Notes: generated by a model from the sequence alone, not told the origin. Shown: positions 50,938-62,900, numbered from the stretch's first letter. The stretch is DNA of 64,000 bases from Mantamonas sphyraenae (GCA_026936335.1 JAPMXV010000022.1:169290-233289), one strand, 5' to 3'. A program made the numbers and translations.

Positions 50938-52464
50938 ATGGAACCCTGCTCCACCGAGCGCCACAGCGCGTTTGGCAAGACGGAGGACCATCAGCTGGTG
51001 GAGGTGGCGACGAACTTTGTGCGCAAGAGCAAGCCCGACGGTGACCCGAGCGACATCAAGGACGTGACGTCGTTTGCACCGAGCAAGGAGGAGCTGCTTG
51101 GCTACCGCGCTCTGTCGGACGTGGACACGTCGTTGCTGCAGGAGCGCCTTGTGGTGCTGCAGCAGATCAACGGCTCGATGAACGTGTTCCTGCCGCTTGT
51201 GGACCTGACGCAGATCGACACGCGCTTCAGCCTGGCAAACAACTTTTCGTGTGCGCGCGGCCTTGTGTTTACGGCACCGAAGTTGCAGCTGTGGCAGCAG
51301 GGTATGGACGGCACGTACTGCAGCGACTATCGCCCGGACATCACGATCAACCGCCAGAAGACGGTGGATCTGTGGGATCAGGAGCCGAGCGAGGAGACGC
51401 TGAATGGCAGTGTGTTTGGCCAGATTGCGGCAGCTCTCAAGACGCACGTGAAGAACCTGCGCCAGAGGCCGAGCAGCCAGGCGTGGCACGTGGACTTTAC
51501 CGGCGAGTCGTCGATCGACGCTGGCGGACCGTACCGTGAGACGTTCTCGCAGATGATCCGCGAGATCCAGTCGCCGCACATCGACCTGCTTGTGCATGTG
51601 GGCAACTTTAAGAGCGACAACGGTATGCACCGTGACACGTTTGTGCCGAAACCGAGCGGCAAGGGCCAGGTGTACAAGGACCACTACCAGTTCCTGGGCA
51701 AGCTGATGGGCGTGGGTCTGCGCCAGAACATGACGCCTGTGTTCTGGAAGAAGCTGGTGCAGTTCCCGGTGACGCGTGCGGATCCGGTGGCCATGGACAC
51801 GATGTGCGTGCAGTGCAAAGACGCCATCATGGACATTGACAAGAAGGGCGTGACGTCGGAGATGTTTGGCGACGTGATTGACGAGACGTTCACGACGCAT
51901 CTGACGGACGGCGCGGAGGTGGAGCTTGTGGAGGGTGGCAAGCACAAGAAGGTGACGTTTGAGAACCGCCACGAGTACGTGCGCCTTGTGGAGCAGGCTC
52001 GTCTGAACGAGTTTGACACGCAGGTGGGCTGGATCCGCGAGGGTCTGACGGGCATGGTGCCGGTGCGCCTGTTTTCGCTGTTTACGTAGCAGGACATCCA
52101 GCTGCGCATGTGCGGTGTTGCCGACGTGCCGGTGGAGCTGCTGAAGAAGCACACGTACTACAGCGGGTACACGAAGGACAGCGAGACGGTGAAGATGTTC
52201 TGGGATCGCATGGAGAACTACATGCCGGAGGAGAGGCAGCTGTTCCTGCGCTTTGTGTGGGGCCGATCGCGTCTGCCGTTGGGCGAGGACGCGAGGTACA
52301 CGTTTACGCTGAGCACGGCGTACCGCAACACCGAGACTGCTCTGCCCGAGTCACACACGTGCTCGTTCCAGCTGGATCTGCCGAGCTCGTACGGCACCAC
52401 CGAGGTGATGTCGCAGCGTCTGGCGTACGCGTTCTACAACTGCGCGGATGTGGACAACGACTAA
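50938..52464 (+). CDS. HERC-type HECT ubiquitin ligase domain interrupted by one in-frame TAG
   Basis: The frame from ATG 50938 is open to TAG at 52087-52089 (383 residues), then continues in the same frame to TAA at 52462-52464 (124 more). Before the stop: LSDVDTSLLQERLVVLQQIN, VDFTGESSIDAGGPYRE, YQFLGKLMGVGLR and GMVPVRLFSLFT. After it: QDIQLRMCGV, LFLRFVWGRSRLP and SHTCSFQLDLP, the last holding the thioester cysteine. HERC-type HECT domains usually have an aromatic or similar residue at the stop position, so TGG to TAG is a simple explanation. No other lesion is seen. The giant N-terminal part of HERC proteins is absent. Without readthrough the product lacks the C-lobe and cannot transfer ubiquitin. 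It could be a young pseudogene, a readthrough gene or a sequence error. Confidence 0.8.
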
Positions 52465-52707
52465 AGCAGTCGTGTTGTCGAGTGACGTGATGGCAATGGG
52501 TTCAAAGTGCTTGCTTTGCGACTTGCACGCCGACATGCTGCGGGCGCGGGTTTGTGGGGAGCGAATGCCGGGTCGGGTGTGTCGGGTTTTGGTTTGCAAG
52601 GGAGTGGGTGCGTGAGGAATGTGAATGGAAGGGCCGTTGCCGACGAGGGGATGATTGGGTAGTGGGCGGGGAGAGGAGGGGAGGAGTGATTGAGTGGCAG
52701 AAGGGGT

Positions 52708-55689
52708 TCATTCGAGGCGTTGGCGTTTGGAGGAGGAGGAGGAGGAGGAGGAGGAGGAGGAGGAGGAGGAGGAGGAGGAGGAGGAAGGGTCTTTGCGCTT
52801 GGGGAGGGTGAAGGAGGGGATCGGGTAGGCGTCGACGAGTGCTACCGTGGTAGGGCGGGTGGTGATGTGGGGTGTGATGCGGTCGATGAGGGTGTGGAGG
52901 AGGGTGTGCAGTGTGGCGTCGCTGGGTTGGGGGTTATCGAGCCAGGCGATCTTGAGGGAGAGGGAGGTGACGCCGCGGGTGAGATTGTCGCTGATGGCAG
53001 GGGATAATTGCTGGTAGGTGAGACGTGGCCTGAGGAGGCGGACAAAGAAGGCCAGGTCGACAGGCGGCACGCCAACGTTGCCCAGCGCCAGGATGATGTG
53101 TCGCACCAGGGACATCTTGCTGCCGTTGTTGATCAGCACGCGCAGTGCCTGGTGCTCGTGTGTGTGCTGATGGCGAGGGTGCTTGGCTGCGCGTGCCTTC
53201 ATGTGTGCCAGCAGCGTCTGGAACTCCCGCGCCGTGCAGCTACCGCGCTCGTCGCTGGTAGATCCACTGTTCCAGCCACTGCGCACAGAGTCAGGGTGCC
53301 ACTTGTCCACCTTGGTGGTGGTGAGGTGGTGGTCGTAGTCGCATTGTGTCCAATGTGGGTCGCTGTCGTTGTCAGCAGGGCGTCGTGCTTTCTGCAGCCA
53401 CAGCTGGGTCTGCTTGTGCTCCTTCCAAGTGGTGGGATGGGGTCTGTTGCCAAGAGTGTCCATCTCTGTCATGAGCAGGTGGAGGAGGGCGTAGTTGGGG
53501 TCGCCATGGTCGTGTGGCTCCTCCAGCCAGAACACCTTCAACCCAGCCTTTGTTACACCCATGGCCAGACCAGCGTGGATGATGGCATCGCTGCACGCCT
53601 TTTGATCCATATCACGGCCCAGAAGGATGAGACAGAAGGCCATGTCGCCCTGGGAGAGGGGAATGTTGCCCAGAGCGAGCTGAATCTGTCGAATCAGCGT
53701 GCGCAGGGTGCCATGGCAAACCACGACACGCGCCTGCAGGGTCATAAGGTCTGGGATGTCGTCGATGAAATGCTCGTTGGCCAGAGCGTGCATGTGGCTC
53801 AGCATTGCCGTGTGCTCCTTCTTGTTGCTGTGGCTGCGCTCGCTCCTGCGCCACTTTGTCCAGCCACTGCGCACAACGCCATCTGGCAGTCCATCCTCCA
53901 CGGCCATCTTCTCCTCCTCCTCTGTGGGCTCGGGGAGAACAAGCTCGGTGATGGCAAGGGCGTTGACGGCGTCGACTGTGGTAGGGCGGGTGTTGATGTG
54001 GGGTGTGATGCGGTCGATGAGGATGTGGAGGAGGGTGTGCAGGGTGGCGTCGCTGGGTTTGGGGTTGTCGAGCCAGGCGATCTTGAGGGAGAGGGAGGTG
54101 ACGCCGCGGGTGAGGGTGTTGCTGATGGCGTTGGAAACCTGTTGGTAGTTGAGGTTTGGCCTGAGGAGGCGGACAAAGAAGGCCAGGTCGACAGGCGGCA
54201 CGCCAACGTCGCCCAGCGCCAGGATGATGTGTCGCACCAGGGACAGCAGGTTGCCGTTGTTGATCAGCTCACGCAGTGCCTGGTGCTCGTGTGTGTGGAT
54301 ATGGCGAGGGTGCTTGGCTGCGCGTGCCTTCATGTGTGCCAGCAGCGTCTGGAACTCCCGCGCCGTGCAGCTGCCACGTTCGTCGCTGGGAGAGTGCGAT
54401 GCCCAGCCACTGCGCACAGTCTCAGGGTGCCACTTTTCCACCTCGGTGGTGTTGAGGTGGTGGTCGTAGTCATATTGTGTCCAGTATGGGTCGCTGTCGT
54501 TGTCAGCAGGGCGTCGTGCTTCCTGCAGCCTCAGCTGGGTCTGCTTGTGCTCCTTCCAGGTGGTGGGATGGACTCTGCTGCCGAGAGTGTCCATCTCTGT
54601 CATGAGGAGGTGGAGGAGGGCGTAGTTGGGGTCGCCGTGGTCGTGTGGCTCCTCCAGCCAGCACACCTTCAACCCAGCCTTTGTCACACCAATGGCCAGA
54701 CCAGCGTCGCGGATGACACTGCTGCACGCCTGTTGATCCATTGCACGGCCGAGGAGGGTGAGACAGAGGGCCATGTCGCCCTGGGAAAGGGGAATGTTGC
54801 CCAGAGCGAGCAGAATCTGTCGGACAAGCGTGGTCGTAGTGCCATGGCAGACCATAACACGCGCCTGCAGGGTCATGAGGTCGGGGATGTTGTCGATGGG
54901 ATGCTCGTTGGCCAGGGTGTGCATGTGGTTCAGCAGTGCCGTGTGCTCCTTCTTGTTTCTGTGGCTGCGCTCGTCACTGTACCCCCATGTCCACCCTTTG
55001 CGCACAACGCCATCTGGCAACTTGTTCTTCTTGTTGACGCCTGGTTTCTTCCTTGCACCGTTGTTTCCGTTCTTGGCCCTCCTTGCCCGTGTGCTCGACG
55101 TTCCTGTCTCGGTGCCACTGCCAGCCGTGACCCTGTGCCCGTGCTTTCCATTCCATGTGCTGCTTTGTGTCCCAGAGCGACATCCGCTGCGGCCCCTCTG
55201 TCGTGTGCGGCGACTGATTCGTTTGGGCAGCGACTGTTCATCCATGTTCTCCTGCTCCATGTCGTCTGTGTCGTCATCGCTATTGTCCCCAGGTACGGAA
55301 TCCCCATCTATGGTGGTTGTTGAGGTTGTGGTCGTGGCTGTGTGGTCTTGCGAGACGGGCTGAGCCCAGGCCTCGTCGCTCGCCTCGACATACCGGAGCA
55401 CGTCATCCTGAGTCATCCAATCGGTGTCGTGGAAGCGGTAGAAGCGCCTTGCGGGTTGTGTGGTGTCCACATAAAGCGTTCCAGGCTCGTGTTCGGAGGA
55501 ATGGCTAGATACGTTGCTGGGCGCAGCAGGCGGAGGCGGCGGGGGAGGAGTGGTGTTGGATGTGTGAAGGCGGTTCGGATAGTGTAACAGAACAGGAACC
55601 CACACAAAGGACTGCATGGAGTTCTGTGGATATGCGTAGCCGGGTGGGGAAAGATATTGCTGAGGAATGTAGCCTCGTTGCAGGTTCAT
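52708..55689 (-). CDS. Subtelomeric four-module protein, copy 1
   Basis: One coding exon of about 993 residues from ATG 55689. It is preceded by a likely 5' UTR intron (55889-55700, gtaagt...actcag) that removes upstream in-frame ATGs. The N-terminus is Pro/Tyr/Gln-rich (WVPV near residue 29) and is followed by acidic and basic disordered blocks. From about residue 230 there are four tandem ~140-residue helical modules in A-B-A-B order. Each starts [KR]xGW...S[DE]ER and contains LVR.I.LALG, a DxAxxxxLL segment, GVT...LK..WL[DE]xP and LHxLLxxLxD. The C-terminus is TLPKRKDP, a Ser run from (AGG)n at 52727-52786 and KRQRLE, like a nuclear localisation signal. No known family was recognised. Confidence 0.75.
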   Translation of the reverse strand: MNLQRGYIPQQYLSPPGYAYPQNSMQSFVWVPVLLHYPNRLHTSNTTPPPPPPPAAPSNVSSHSSEHEPGTLYVDTTQPARRFYRFHDTDWMTQDDVLRYVEASDEAWAQPVSQDHTATTTTSTTTIDGDSVPGDNSDDDTDDMEQENMDEQSLPKRISRRTRQRGRSGCRSGTQSSTWNGKHGHRVTAGSGTETGTSSTRARRAKNGNNGARKKPGVNKKNKLPDGVVRKGWTWGYSDERSHRNKKEHTALLNHMHTLANEHPIDNIPDLMTLQARVMVCHGTTTTLVRQILLALGNIPLSQGDMALCLTLLGRAMDQQACSSVIRDAGLAIGVTKAGLKVCWLEEPHDHGDPNYALLHLLMTEMDTLGSRVHPTTWKEHKQTQLRLQEARRPADNDSDPYWTQYDYDHHLNTTEVEKWHPETVRSGWASHSPSDERGSCTAREFQTLLAHMKARAAKHPRHIHTHEHQALRELINNGNLLSLVRHIILALGDVGVPPVDLAFFVRLLRPNLNYQQVSNAISNTLTRGVTSLSLKIAWLDNPKPSDATLHTLLHILIDRITPHINTRPTTVDAVNALAITELVLPEPTEEEEKMAVEDGLPDGVVRSGWTKWRRSERSHSNKKEHTAMLSHMHALANEHFIDDIPDLMTLQARVVVCHGTLRTLIRQIQLALGNIPLSQGDMAFCLILLGRDMDQKACSDAIIHAGLAMGVTKAGLKVFWLEEPHDHGDPNYALLHLLMTEMDTLGNRPHPTTWKEHKQTQLWLQKARRPADNDSDPHWTQCDYDHHLTTTKVDKWHPDSVRSGWNSGSTSDERGSCTAREFQTLLAHMKARAAKHPRHQHTHEHQALRVLINNGSKMSLVRHIILALGNVGVPPVDLAFFVRLLRPRLTYQQLSPAISDNLTRGVTSLSLKIAWLDNPQPSDATLHTLLHTLIDRITPHITTRPTTVALVDAYPIPSFTLPKRKDPSSSSSSSSSSSSSSSSSSSKRQRLE
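52727..52786 (-). repeat. (AGG)n on + strand, coding for Ser on minus strand
   Basis: About 20 repeats near the 3' end of subtelomeric copy 1. Copies 2 (56062-56097) and 3 (59939-59965) have shorter runs at the same place, so the repeat varies in length between paralogues. Confidence 0.9.
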
Positions 55690-56039
55690 TGGACCGAAAC
55701 TGAGTGGAACACGATAGGTGATAGGTTGGGGTGGGCGTGTAATGATGCATGTGCGTGAAGGTTGGAGGATGGTCAGCATAGCGTGGACGGTTGGGCGCAA
55801 AGAGGGACCTTTGAAGGCGGATGGAGCGACAAGTGTGTGCAAAGGACGGTTGACGGAACCGGAGATGCGAAACATGGGAGGTTACTTACACGGGGTAGGG
55901 ATGGTATGAGCGGAAGGGGGAACTGGTGTTGCTGTGAATGGTGAGAAGTTGTTGTTGGAAACGTTGGTTGGGCAGGTGAGGGTGAGTGGAATTTCGCACA
56001 CGCCACTGAGGACAAAGGTGCGTGTGATAGGGGTGAGTG

Positions 56040-59000
56040 TTACTCCAGGCGTTGGCGTTTGGAGGAAGAGGGGGAGGAGGAGGAGGAGGAGGAAGAGGAA
56101 GGGTCTTTGCGCTTGGGGAGGGTGAAGGAGGGGATGGGGTAGGCGTTGACCAGTGCGACTGTGGTAGGGCGTGTGGTGATGTGGGGTGTGATGCGGTCGA
56201 TGAGGGTGTGGAGGAGGGTGTGCAGTGTGGCGTCGGTGGGTTTGTCGAGCCAGGCGATCTTGAGGGAGAGAGAGGTAACACCACGATTGAGGGTGTTGCT
56301 GATGGCGTTGGAAACCTGCTGGTAGGTGAGGCGTGGCCTGAGGAGGCGTACAAAGACGGCCAGGTCGACAGGCGGCACGCCAACATTGCCCAGCGCAAGG
56401 ATGGTGTGTCGCACCAGGGACAGCTTGCTGCCGTTGCGGATCAGCTCATGCAGTGCATGGTGCTCGTGTGCATGCTGATGGCGTGGGTACTTGGCTGCGC
56501 GTGCCTTCATGTGTGCCAGCAGCGTCTGGAACTCCCGCGCCGTGCAGCTGCCACGCTCGTCGGTCGCGTCACCCCGGGACTTGCTCCAGCCACTGCGCAC
56601 AGACTCTGGTTCCCACTTTTCCACCGTGGTGGTGGCAAGGTGATGGTCGTAGTCGCATTGAGTCCAGTGTGGGTCGCTGTCGTTGTCAGCAGGGCGTCGT
56701 GCTTTCTGCAGCGACAGCTGGGTCTGCTCGTGCTGCTTCCAGGTGGTGGGATGGGGCCTGTCGCCGAGACGGTCCATCTCTGTCATGAGCAGGTGGAGGA
56801 GGGCGTAGTTGGGGTCGCCGTGGTCGTGTGGCTCCTCCAGCCAGCACACCTTCAACCCAGCCTTTGTCACACCCATGGCCAGACCAGCGTTGAGAATGGC
56901 AACGCTGCACGCATGTTGATCCATGTCACGGCCGAGAAGGGTGAGGCAGAAGGCCATGTCGCCCTGGGAGAGGGGAATGTTGCCCAGAGCGAGCTGAATC
57001 TGTCGGACGAGTGTGGTCACGGTGCCATGGCAGACCACAACACGCGCCTGCAGGTTCATGTGGTCGGAGATGTCGTCGATGGGATGCTCGTTGACCAGGG
57101 TGTGCATGTGGTTCAGCAGTGCCGTGTGCTCCTTCTTGTTGCTGTGCATGCGCTCGCTCTTGCGCCAGAATGTCCAGCCACTGCGCACAACTCCATCTGG
57201 CGGTCCATCCTCCTCGGCCATCATCTCCTCCCCTGTGGGCTCAGGGAGAATAATCTCGGGGATGTCGAGGGTGATCACGGCATCGATGGTGGTGGGGCGG
57301 GTGGAGATGTGGGGTGTGATGCGGTCGATGAGGGTGTGGAGGAGGGTGTGCAGTGTGGCGTCGCTGGGTTTGGGGTTGTCGAGCCAGGCGATCTTGAGGG
57401 AGAGGGAGGTGACAACGCGGCTGAGGGTGGAACTGATGGCGCTTTTCACCTGCTTGTAGGTGATGTGTGGCCTCAGGAGGCGGACAAAGAAGGCCAAGTC
57501 GACAGGGGGCATGCCAACGTTGCCCAGCGCCAGGATGATGTGTCGCAGCAGGGAGAGCAGGTCGCCGTTGTTGATCAGCTCACGCAGTGCCTGGTGCTCG
57601 TGTGTGTGCTGATGGCGAGGGTGCTTGGCTGCGCGTGCCTTCATGTGTGCCAGCAGGGTCTGGAACTCCCGCGCCGTGCAGCTGCCACGTTCGTCGTTGG
57701 TAGTGTGCGATGCCCAGCCACTTCGCGCAGGCTCGGGATGCCACTTGTCCAACTCGGTAGTGGTGAGATGGTGGTCGTAGTCGCATTGTGTCCAGTGTGG
57801 GTCGCTGTCGTTGTCAGCAGGGCGTCGTGCTTTCTGCAGCCACAGCTGGGTCTCCTTGTGCTCCTTCCAGGTGGTGGGATAGGTCCTGCTGCCGAGACTG
57901 TCCATCTCTGTCATGAGAAGGTGGAGGAGGGCGTAGTTGGGGTCGCCATGGTTGTGTGGCTCCTCCAACCAACACACCTTCAACCCAGACTTTGTCACAC
58001 CCGTGGCCAGACCAGCGTTGAGGATGGTTACACCGCACACACGTTGATCCATGTCACGGCCGAGAAGGGTGAGGCAGAAGGCCATGTCGCCCTGGGAGAG
58101 GGGAATGTTGCCCAGAGAGAGCTGAATCTGTCGGACCAGCGTCAACAGGGTGCCATGGCAGACCACAACACGCGCCTGCAGGGTCATGAGGTCGGGGACG
58201 TTGTCTATGGGATACTCGCTGGCCAGAGTGTGCATGTGTTTCAGCAGTACCGTGTGTTCCTTCTTGTTTCTGTGGCTGCGCTCGTCACTGCGCCAGTTCC
58301 GCGACCATCCTTTGCGCACAACGCCATCTGGCAACTTCACGCCTGCTTTCTTCCGTGCGCCGGTGTCTCCGTTCTTGGCCCTCCTTGCCCGTGAGCTCGA
58401 CGTTCCTGTCTCTGTGCCACTGCCAGCCGTGACCCTGCGCCAGCCCTGTCCGCTGCCTTTCATCTTTTGTGGACCGGTGCGTCGGCTGGTGTGGCACCTG
58501 CATCGTCGCGTGTGGCCTCCTCTTGTGCGTCTCGGCTGCCATTCGTCCGCGTCCTCTTGTTCAATGTCGTCTGTGTCGTCGTCGCTGTCACCTTGCGGCA
58601 TGTACTCCTCATCCATGGCATCATCAGTGTACGCAAAGCTGAGTGTGCCCTGAGTTTCCACCTCGTCGTCCACGTGCTGCTGGGTTGCGTCGTTTGCCTC
58701 GCCGTCTTCTTCGTACGCCTCCATCCCTGAGCTGGTCATCCACTCTGAGTTGCTGGAGGTTGACCGTGGTTCACGGTGGCCAAAGTTCAGGAACATCAGG
58801 TCTTCCACGTCGCTGGTGTCATGTGTGTGTGTGTCCTGGTCTGCGTCGTCGTCGTCGCTGTCTCCAGTCCGCCGTGTGGCCTGGTGGGAGGAGGACGACG
58901 ATGTGGTGGTGGATGTGGTCCGTGTGATATCGACAAAGGCAGGACTGACACGTTTGGGAACGCGGTTGTGGTTTGTGGCGGGTTGAGCGGACGGAGGGTG

Positions 59001-59616
59001 GAACGGAGCCTGAGCGAAGTGCATCTGGGCGGTTTGTCGCGGCTGAGGAGGCGGCGGAGGAGGGTAGGCGTAGTATGGGTGGCCCTGATGAGCATATGCG
59101 TGGTGCTGCTGAGAGTAGGTGTTGACAGGGACCCAGATGATGGGTGGTTGTGGATGCTGGTACGGGTTTTGTACGCCAGAAACGGGCAGCATGTTCGGAA
59201 ACGGCTGGGCAGCCATGGGAGGGACCATGTACGCGTAGCTGTGGGGAGACGGGCAGGGGCATGGTGGGGTAGGAACGGTGAGCGGAAGACGGCATGGACG
59301 CCGTTAGAGCAGAAGCGGGACGAAGGGAGGCTGGAACGAGCAGAGAGGGGAAACGGAGGAGATTGGCAGACCGGGAAACTGGCAACGGGGAGGGCAGTGA
59401 CAGGGAGAGGGGTTCGGAGAAGAGCGGAGGTGGCAGCGGCGGTGGTGATGGGGAAGTGGAGATGCGGGGGAGGAGTGCAGGAGCGACAGAGGCATGGAGG
59501 AGGCATGGAAGCGGGAGCAGCGGGCAGCCAGAAAACGGAGTGGAAGGCAGAACGCACGCTGGGTAGGTGTTGGATGTGTGTTGTTGCTTCGGATTGCTTA
59601 AGTGGTCCTTGTCCAT
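56040..59616 (-). CDS. Subtelomeric four-module protein, copy 2
   Basis: Proposed exons in minus order: 59616-59558 (19 codons + 2 nt, MDKDHLSNPKQQHTSNTYPA) and 59238-56040 (intron gtgcgt...cccacag, 319 nt); about 1,085 residues. If transcription starts later, ATG 59228 also works. The N-terminal part is Pro/Tyr/Gln-rich (PPIIWVPVNTY; YYAYPPPPPP), then an acidic region (DSDDDDADQD; FLNFGHREPRS) and a basic region. Four modules (A-B-A-B) follow from about residue 310, and the end is TLPKRKDP-Ser run-KRQRLE. This copy is fully open, so it is the best reference for the family. The spacing of Trp (GW, WL) and Leu suggests an all-helical repeat; DNA, RNA or chromatin binding is a guess from the nuclear signal and location. 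Confidence 0.75.
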
Positions 59617-59918
59617 GATGGTGGTGATGGTGCTGGAGTGTATGTGGATTGTGTTGGACTAGTGGAGGGTGTTGTGGGTGTTGGCGATACTGTGGTTGAA
59701 TGATGGGTGGGGTGCACAGGGGGACGAGGCTAAAGAGACGGGGTTGGTGATGAATGGGGAAGAGGGGGAGGCGATGTTTGGGTGTGGTGGGATGGAGGCG
59801 TATGTGGAGAAGGGAGGGTCGGAAGGGTGGGTGACACTCCCGGATGAGGTGATGGAGAGTGTGGTGGAGTGGATGGGGAGGTGAATGAGTGAGGAGGGTG
59901 TGAGAATGAAAGGGTGGT
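59617..59918. other. Spacer between subtelomeric copies 2 and 3
   Basis: 302 bp between the proposed first exon of copy 2 and the stop of copy 3. It is G-rich on the + strand (GGGTG, GGAGG). No module similarity and no RNA gene were seen; it probably holds the copy 2 promoter. Confidence 0.5.
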
Positions 59919-62900
59919 TCATTCGAGGCGATGGCGTTTGGAGGAGGAGGAGGAGGAGGAGGAGGAAAGGTCTTTGCGCTTGGGGAGGGTGAAGGAGGGG
60001 ATGGGGTAGGCGTTGACGAGTGCGACGGTGGTGGGTCGGGTGGTGATGTGGGGTGTGATGCAGTCGATGAGGGTGTGGAGGAGGGTGTGCAGTGTGGCGT
60101 CGCTGGGTTTGGGTTTGTCGAGCCAGGTGATCTTGAGGGAGAGGGAGGTGACGCCGCGGGTGAGGGTGGCGCTGATGGCACCTTGAACCTGCTGGTAGGT
60201 GAGACGTGGTCTGAGGAGACGGACAAAGAAGGCCAAGTCGACAGGCGGCACGCCAACGTTGCCCAACGCCAGGATGATGTGTCGGACCAGGGACTTCAGG
60301 CTGCCGTTGTTGATCAGCTCACGCAGTTCCTGGAGCTCGTGTGCGTGCTGATGGCGAGGGTGCTTGGCTGCGCGTGCCTTCATGTGTGCCAGCAGCGTCT
60401 GGAACTCCCGTGCCGTGCAGCTGCCTCGTTCGTCGTTGTGCAGGTGTGTGCTCCAGCTATTGCGCACTGACTCAGGGTGCCACTTGTCCACCTTGGTTGT
60501 GGTGAGATGGTTGTCGTAGTCGCATTGTGTCCAGTGCGGGTCGCTTTCGTTGTCAGCAGGGCGTCGTGCTTCCTGCAGCCACAGCTGGGTCTGTTTGTGC
60601 TCCTTCCAGGTGGTGGGATGGGGTCTGTCGCCGAAAGTGTCCATCTCGGTCATGAGCAGGTTGAGGAGAGCGTAGTTGGGGTCGCCGTGGTCGTGTGGCT
60701 CCTCCAGCCAGCATACCTTCAACCCGGCCTTTGTCACACCCATGGCCAGACCAGCCTTGGTGATGGCAACGATGCACGCATGTCGATCCATGTCTCGGCC
60801 GAGAAGGGTGAGGCAGAATGCCATGTCTCCCTGGGAGAGGGAAATGTTGCCCAGAGCGAGCTGAATCTGTCGGACAAGCGTGTTCAGGGTGCCATGGCAG
60901 ACCACAACACGCGCCTGCAGGGTCATGAGATCTGGGATGTCGTCGATGGGATGCTCATTGGCCAGGGTGTGCATGTGGTTCAGGAGTGCCACGTGCTCCT
61001 TCTTGTTGCTGTGGGTGCGCTCGCTCTTGCGCCAGGACGTCCAGCCACTGCGCACAACGCCATCTGGCAGTCCATCCTCCACGGCCATCTTCTCCTCCTC
61101 TGTGGGCTCGGGCAGAACGAGCTCGGTGATATCGATGGCGTTGACGGCGTCGGTGGTGGTGTGGGTCTGGTGGTGATGTGCGGTGTGATGCGGTCGATGA
61201 GGGTGTGGAGGAGGGTGTGCAGTGTGGCGTCGCTGGGTTTGGGGTTGTCGAGCCAGGCGATCTTGAGGGAGAGGGAGGTGACACCGCGGGTGAGGTTGAG
61301 GCTGATGGCCTGTTGAACCTTCTTGTAGGTAAGTTGTGGCCTGAGGAGGCGGACAAAGAAGGCCAGGTCGACAGGCGGCACGCCAACGTTGCCCAGCGCC
61401 AGGATGATGTGTCGCACCAGAGACATCAGGTTGCCGTTGTTGATCAGCTCACGCAGTGCCTGGTGCTCGTGTGTGTGCTGATGGCGAGGGTGCTTGGCTG
61501 CGCGTGCCTTCATGTGTGCCATGAGCGTCTGGAACTCCCGCGCCGTGCAGCTGCCACGCTCGTCGGTTGTTCTATGTGCTGCCCAACCATTGCGCATAGA
61601 CTCTGGTTCCCACTGTTCCACCTTGGTGGTGGTGAGGTGGTGGTGGTCGTAATCGCATTGTGTCCAGTGTGGGTCGCTGTCGTTGTCAGCAGGGCGTCGT
61701 GCTCCCTGCAGCCACAGTTGGGTCTGCTTGTGCTCCTTCCAGGTGGTGGCATGGGTTCTGTCGCCGAGAGTGTCCATCTCTGTCATGAGTAGGTGGAGGA
61801 GGGCGTAGTTGGGGTCGCCGTGGTCGTGTGGCTCCTCCAGCCAGCACACCTTCAACCCAGCCTTTGTCACACCCATGGCCAGACCAGCGTTCTTGATGGC
61901 ATCACTGCACGCCTGTTGATCCACGTCATGGCCCAGAAGGATGAGACAGAAGGCCATGTCGCCCTGGGAGAGGGGAATGTTGTACAGAGCGAGCAGGATC
62001 TGTCGGACCAGCATGGTCAAGGTGCCATGGCAGACCACAACGCGCGCCTGCAGGGACATGAGGTCGAGGATGTTGTCGATGGGATGCTCGTTGGCCAGGG
62101 TGTGCATGTGGTTCAGGAGTGCCACGTGCTCCTTCTTGTTGCTGCGGCTGCGCTCGTCGCTGATTCCCGCTGTCCACCCTTTGCGCACAACACCATCTGG
62201 CAACTTGTTCGTCTTGTCCACGCCTGCTTTCTTCCGTGCGTCGGTGTCTCCGTTCCTGGCCCTCCTTGCCCGTGTGCTCGATGTTCCTGTCTCTGTGCCA
62301 CTTCCAGCCGTGACTTTTCGCCTGCGCTGTCCGCTGCCTTTCATCGTTTGTGGACCAGTACGTCGGCTGGCGTTGCCTCTGCGTCGTCTATGGCCTCTAC
62401 GTGTGCGTCTCGGCTGCCAATCGTCCGTGTCCTCCTGCTCTATGTCGTCTGTTTCGTCGTCGCTGTCGTCTTGCGGCATGTACTCCTCATCCATGGCATC
62501 GCCAGTGTCTGCGAAGCTGAATGAACCCCCAGTTTCCAACTCGTCGACCACGGGCTGCTGGGTTGCGTCGTTTGCCAAATCGTCTTCTTCGTACGCCTCT
62601 ATCCATGAGGCGGTTATCCACTCTGAGTTGCTGGAGGGCGACCGTGGTTCAAGGTGGCCAAAGTTCAGGAACATCAGGTCCTCCACGTCGCCGGTGTCAT
62701 GTGTGTGCATGTCCTGGTCTGCGTCGTTGTCGTCGCTGTCTCCAGTCTGCCGTGTGGTCTGGAGGGAGGAGAACGACGATGTGGTGGTGGATGTGGTCTG
62801 TGTGATGCCGACAAAGGCAGGGCTGACGCGTTTGGGGACGCGGGTTGTGGTTTGTGGTGGGTTGAGCAGGCGGAGGGTGCGACGGAGGCTGAGCGAAGTG

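Noticed and set aside
52087-52089. TAG as a reassigned sense codon
   Set aside because: Elongin A and the kelch gene end at TAG in this window, and no other conserved frame contains an internal TAG.
50671-52152. Long open frame (493 codons) on the minus strand opposite the HECT gene
   Set aside because: Its translation is rich in Arg/His/Leu with no domain, and it is the mirror of a strongly conserved HECT coding strand; a GC-rich codon-bias shadow.
53008-55323. Long + strand frames across the subtelomeric genes (also 56037-58394)
   Set aside because: They read through all modules with Val/Gly/Gln-rich antisense translations; the minus strand has the better residue pattern, nuclear-type tail and intron signals.
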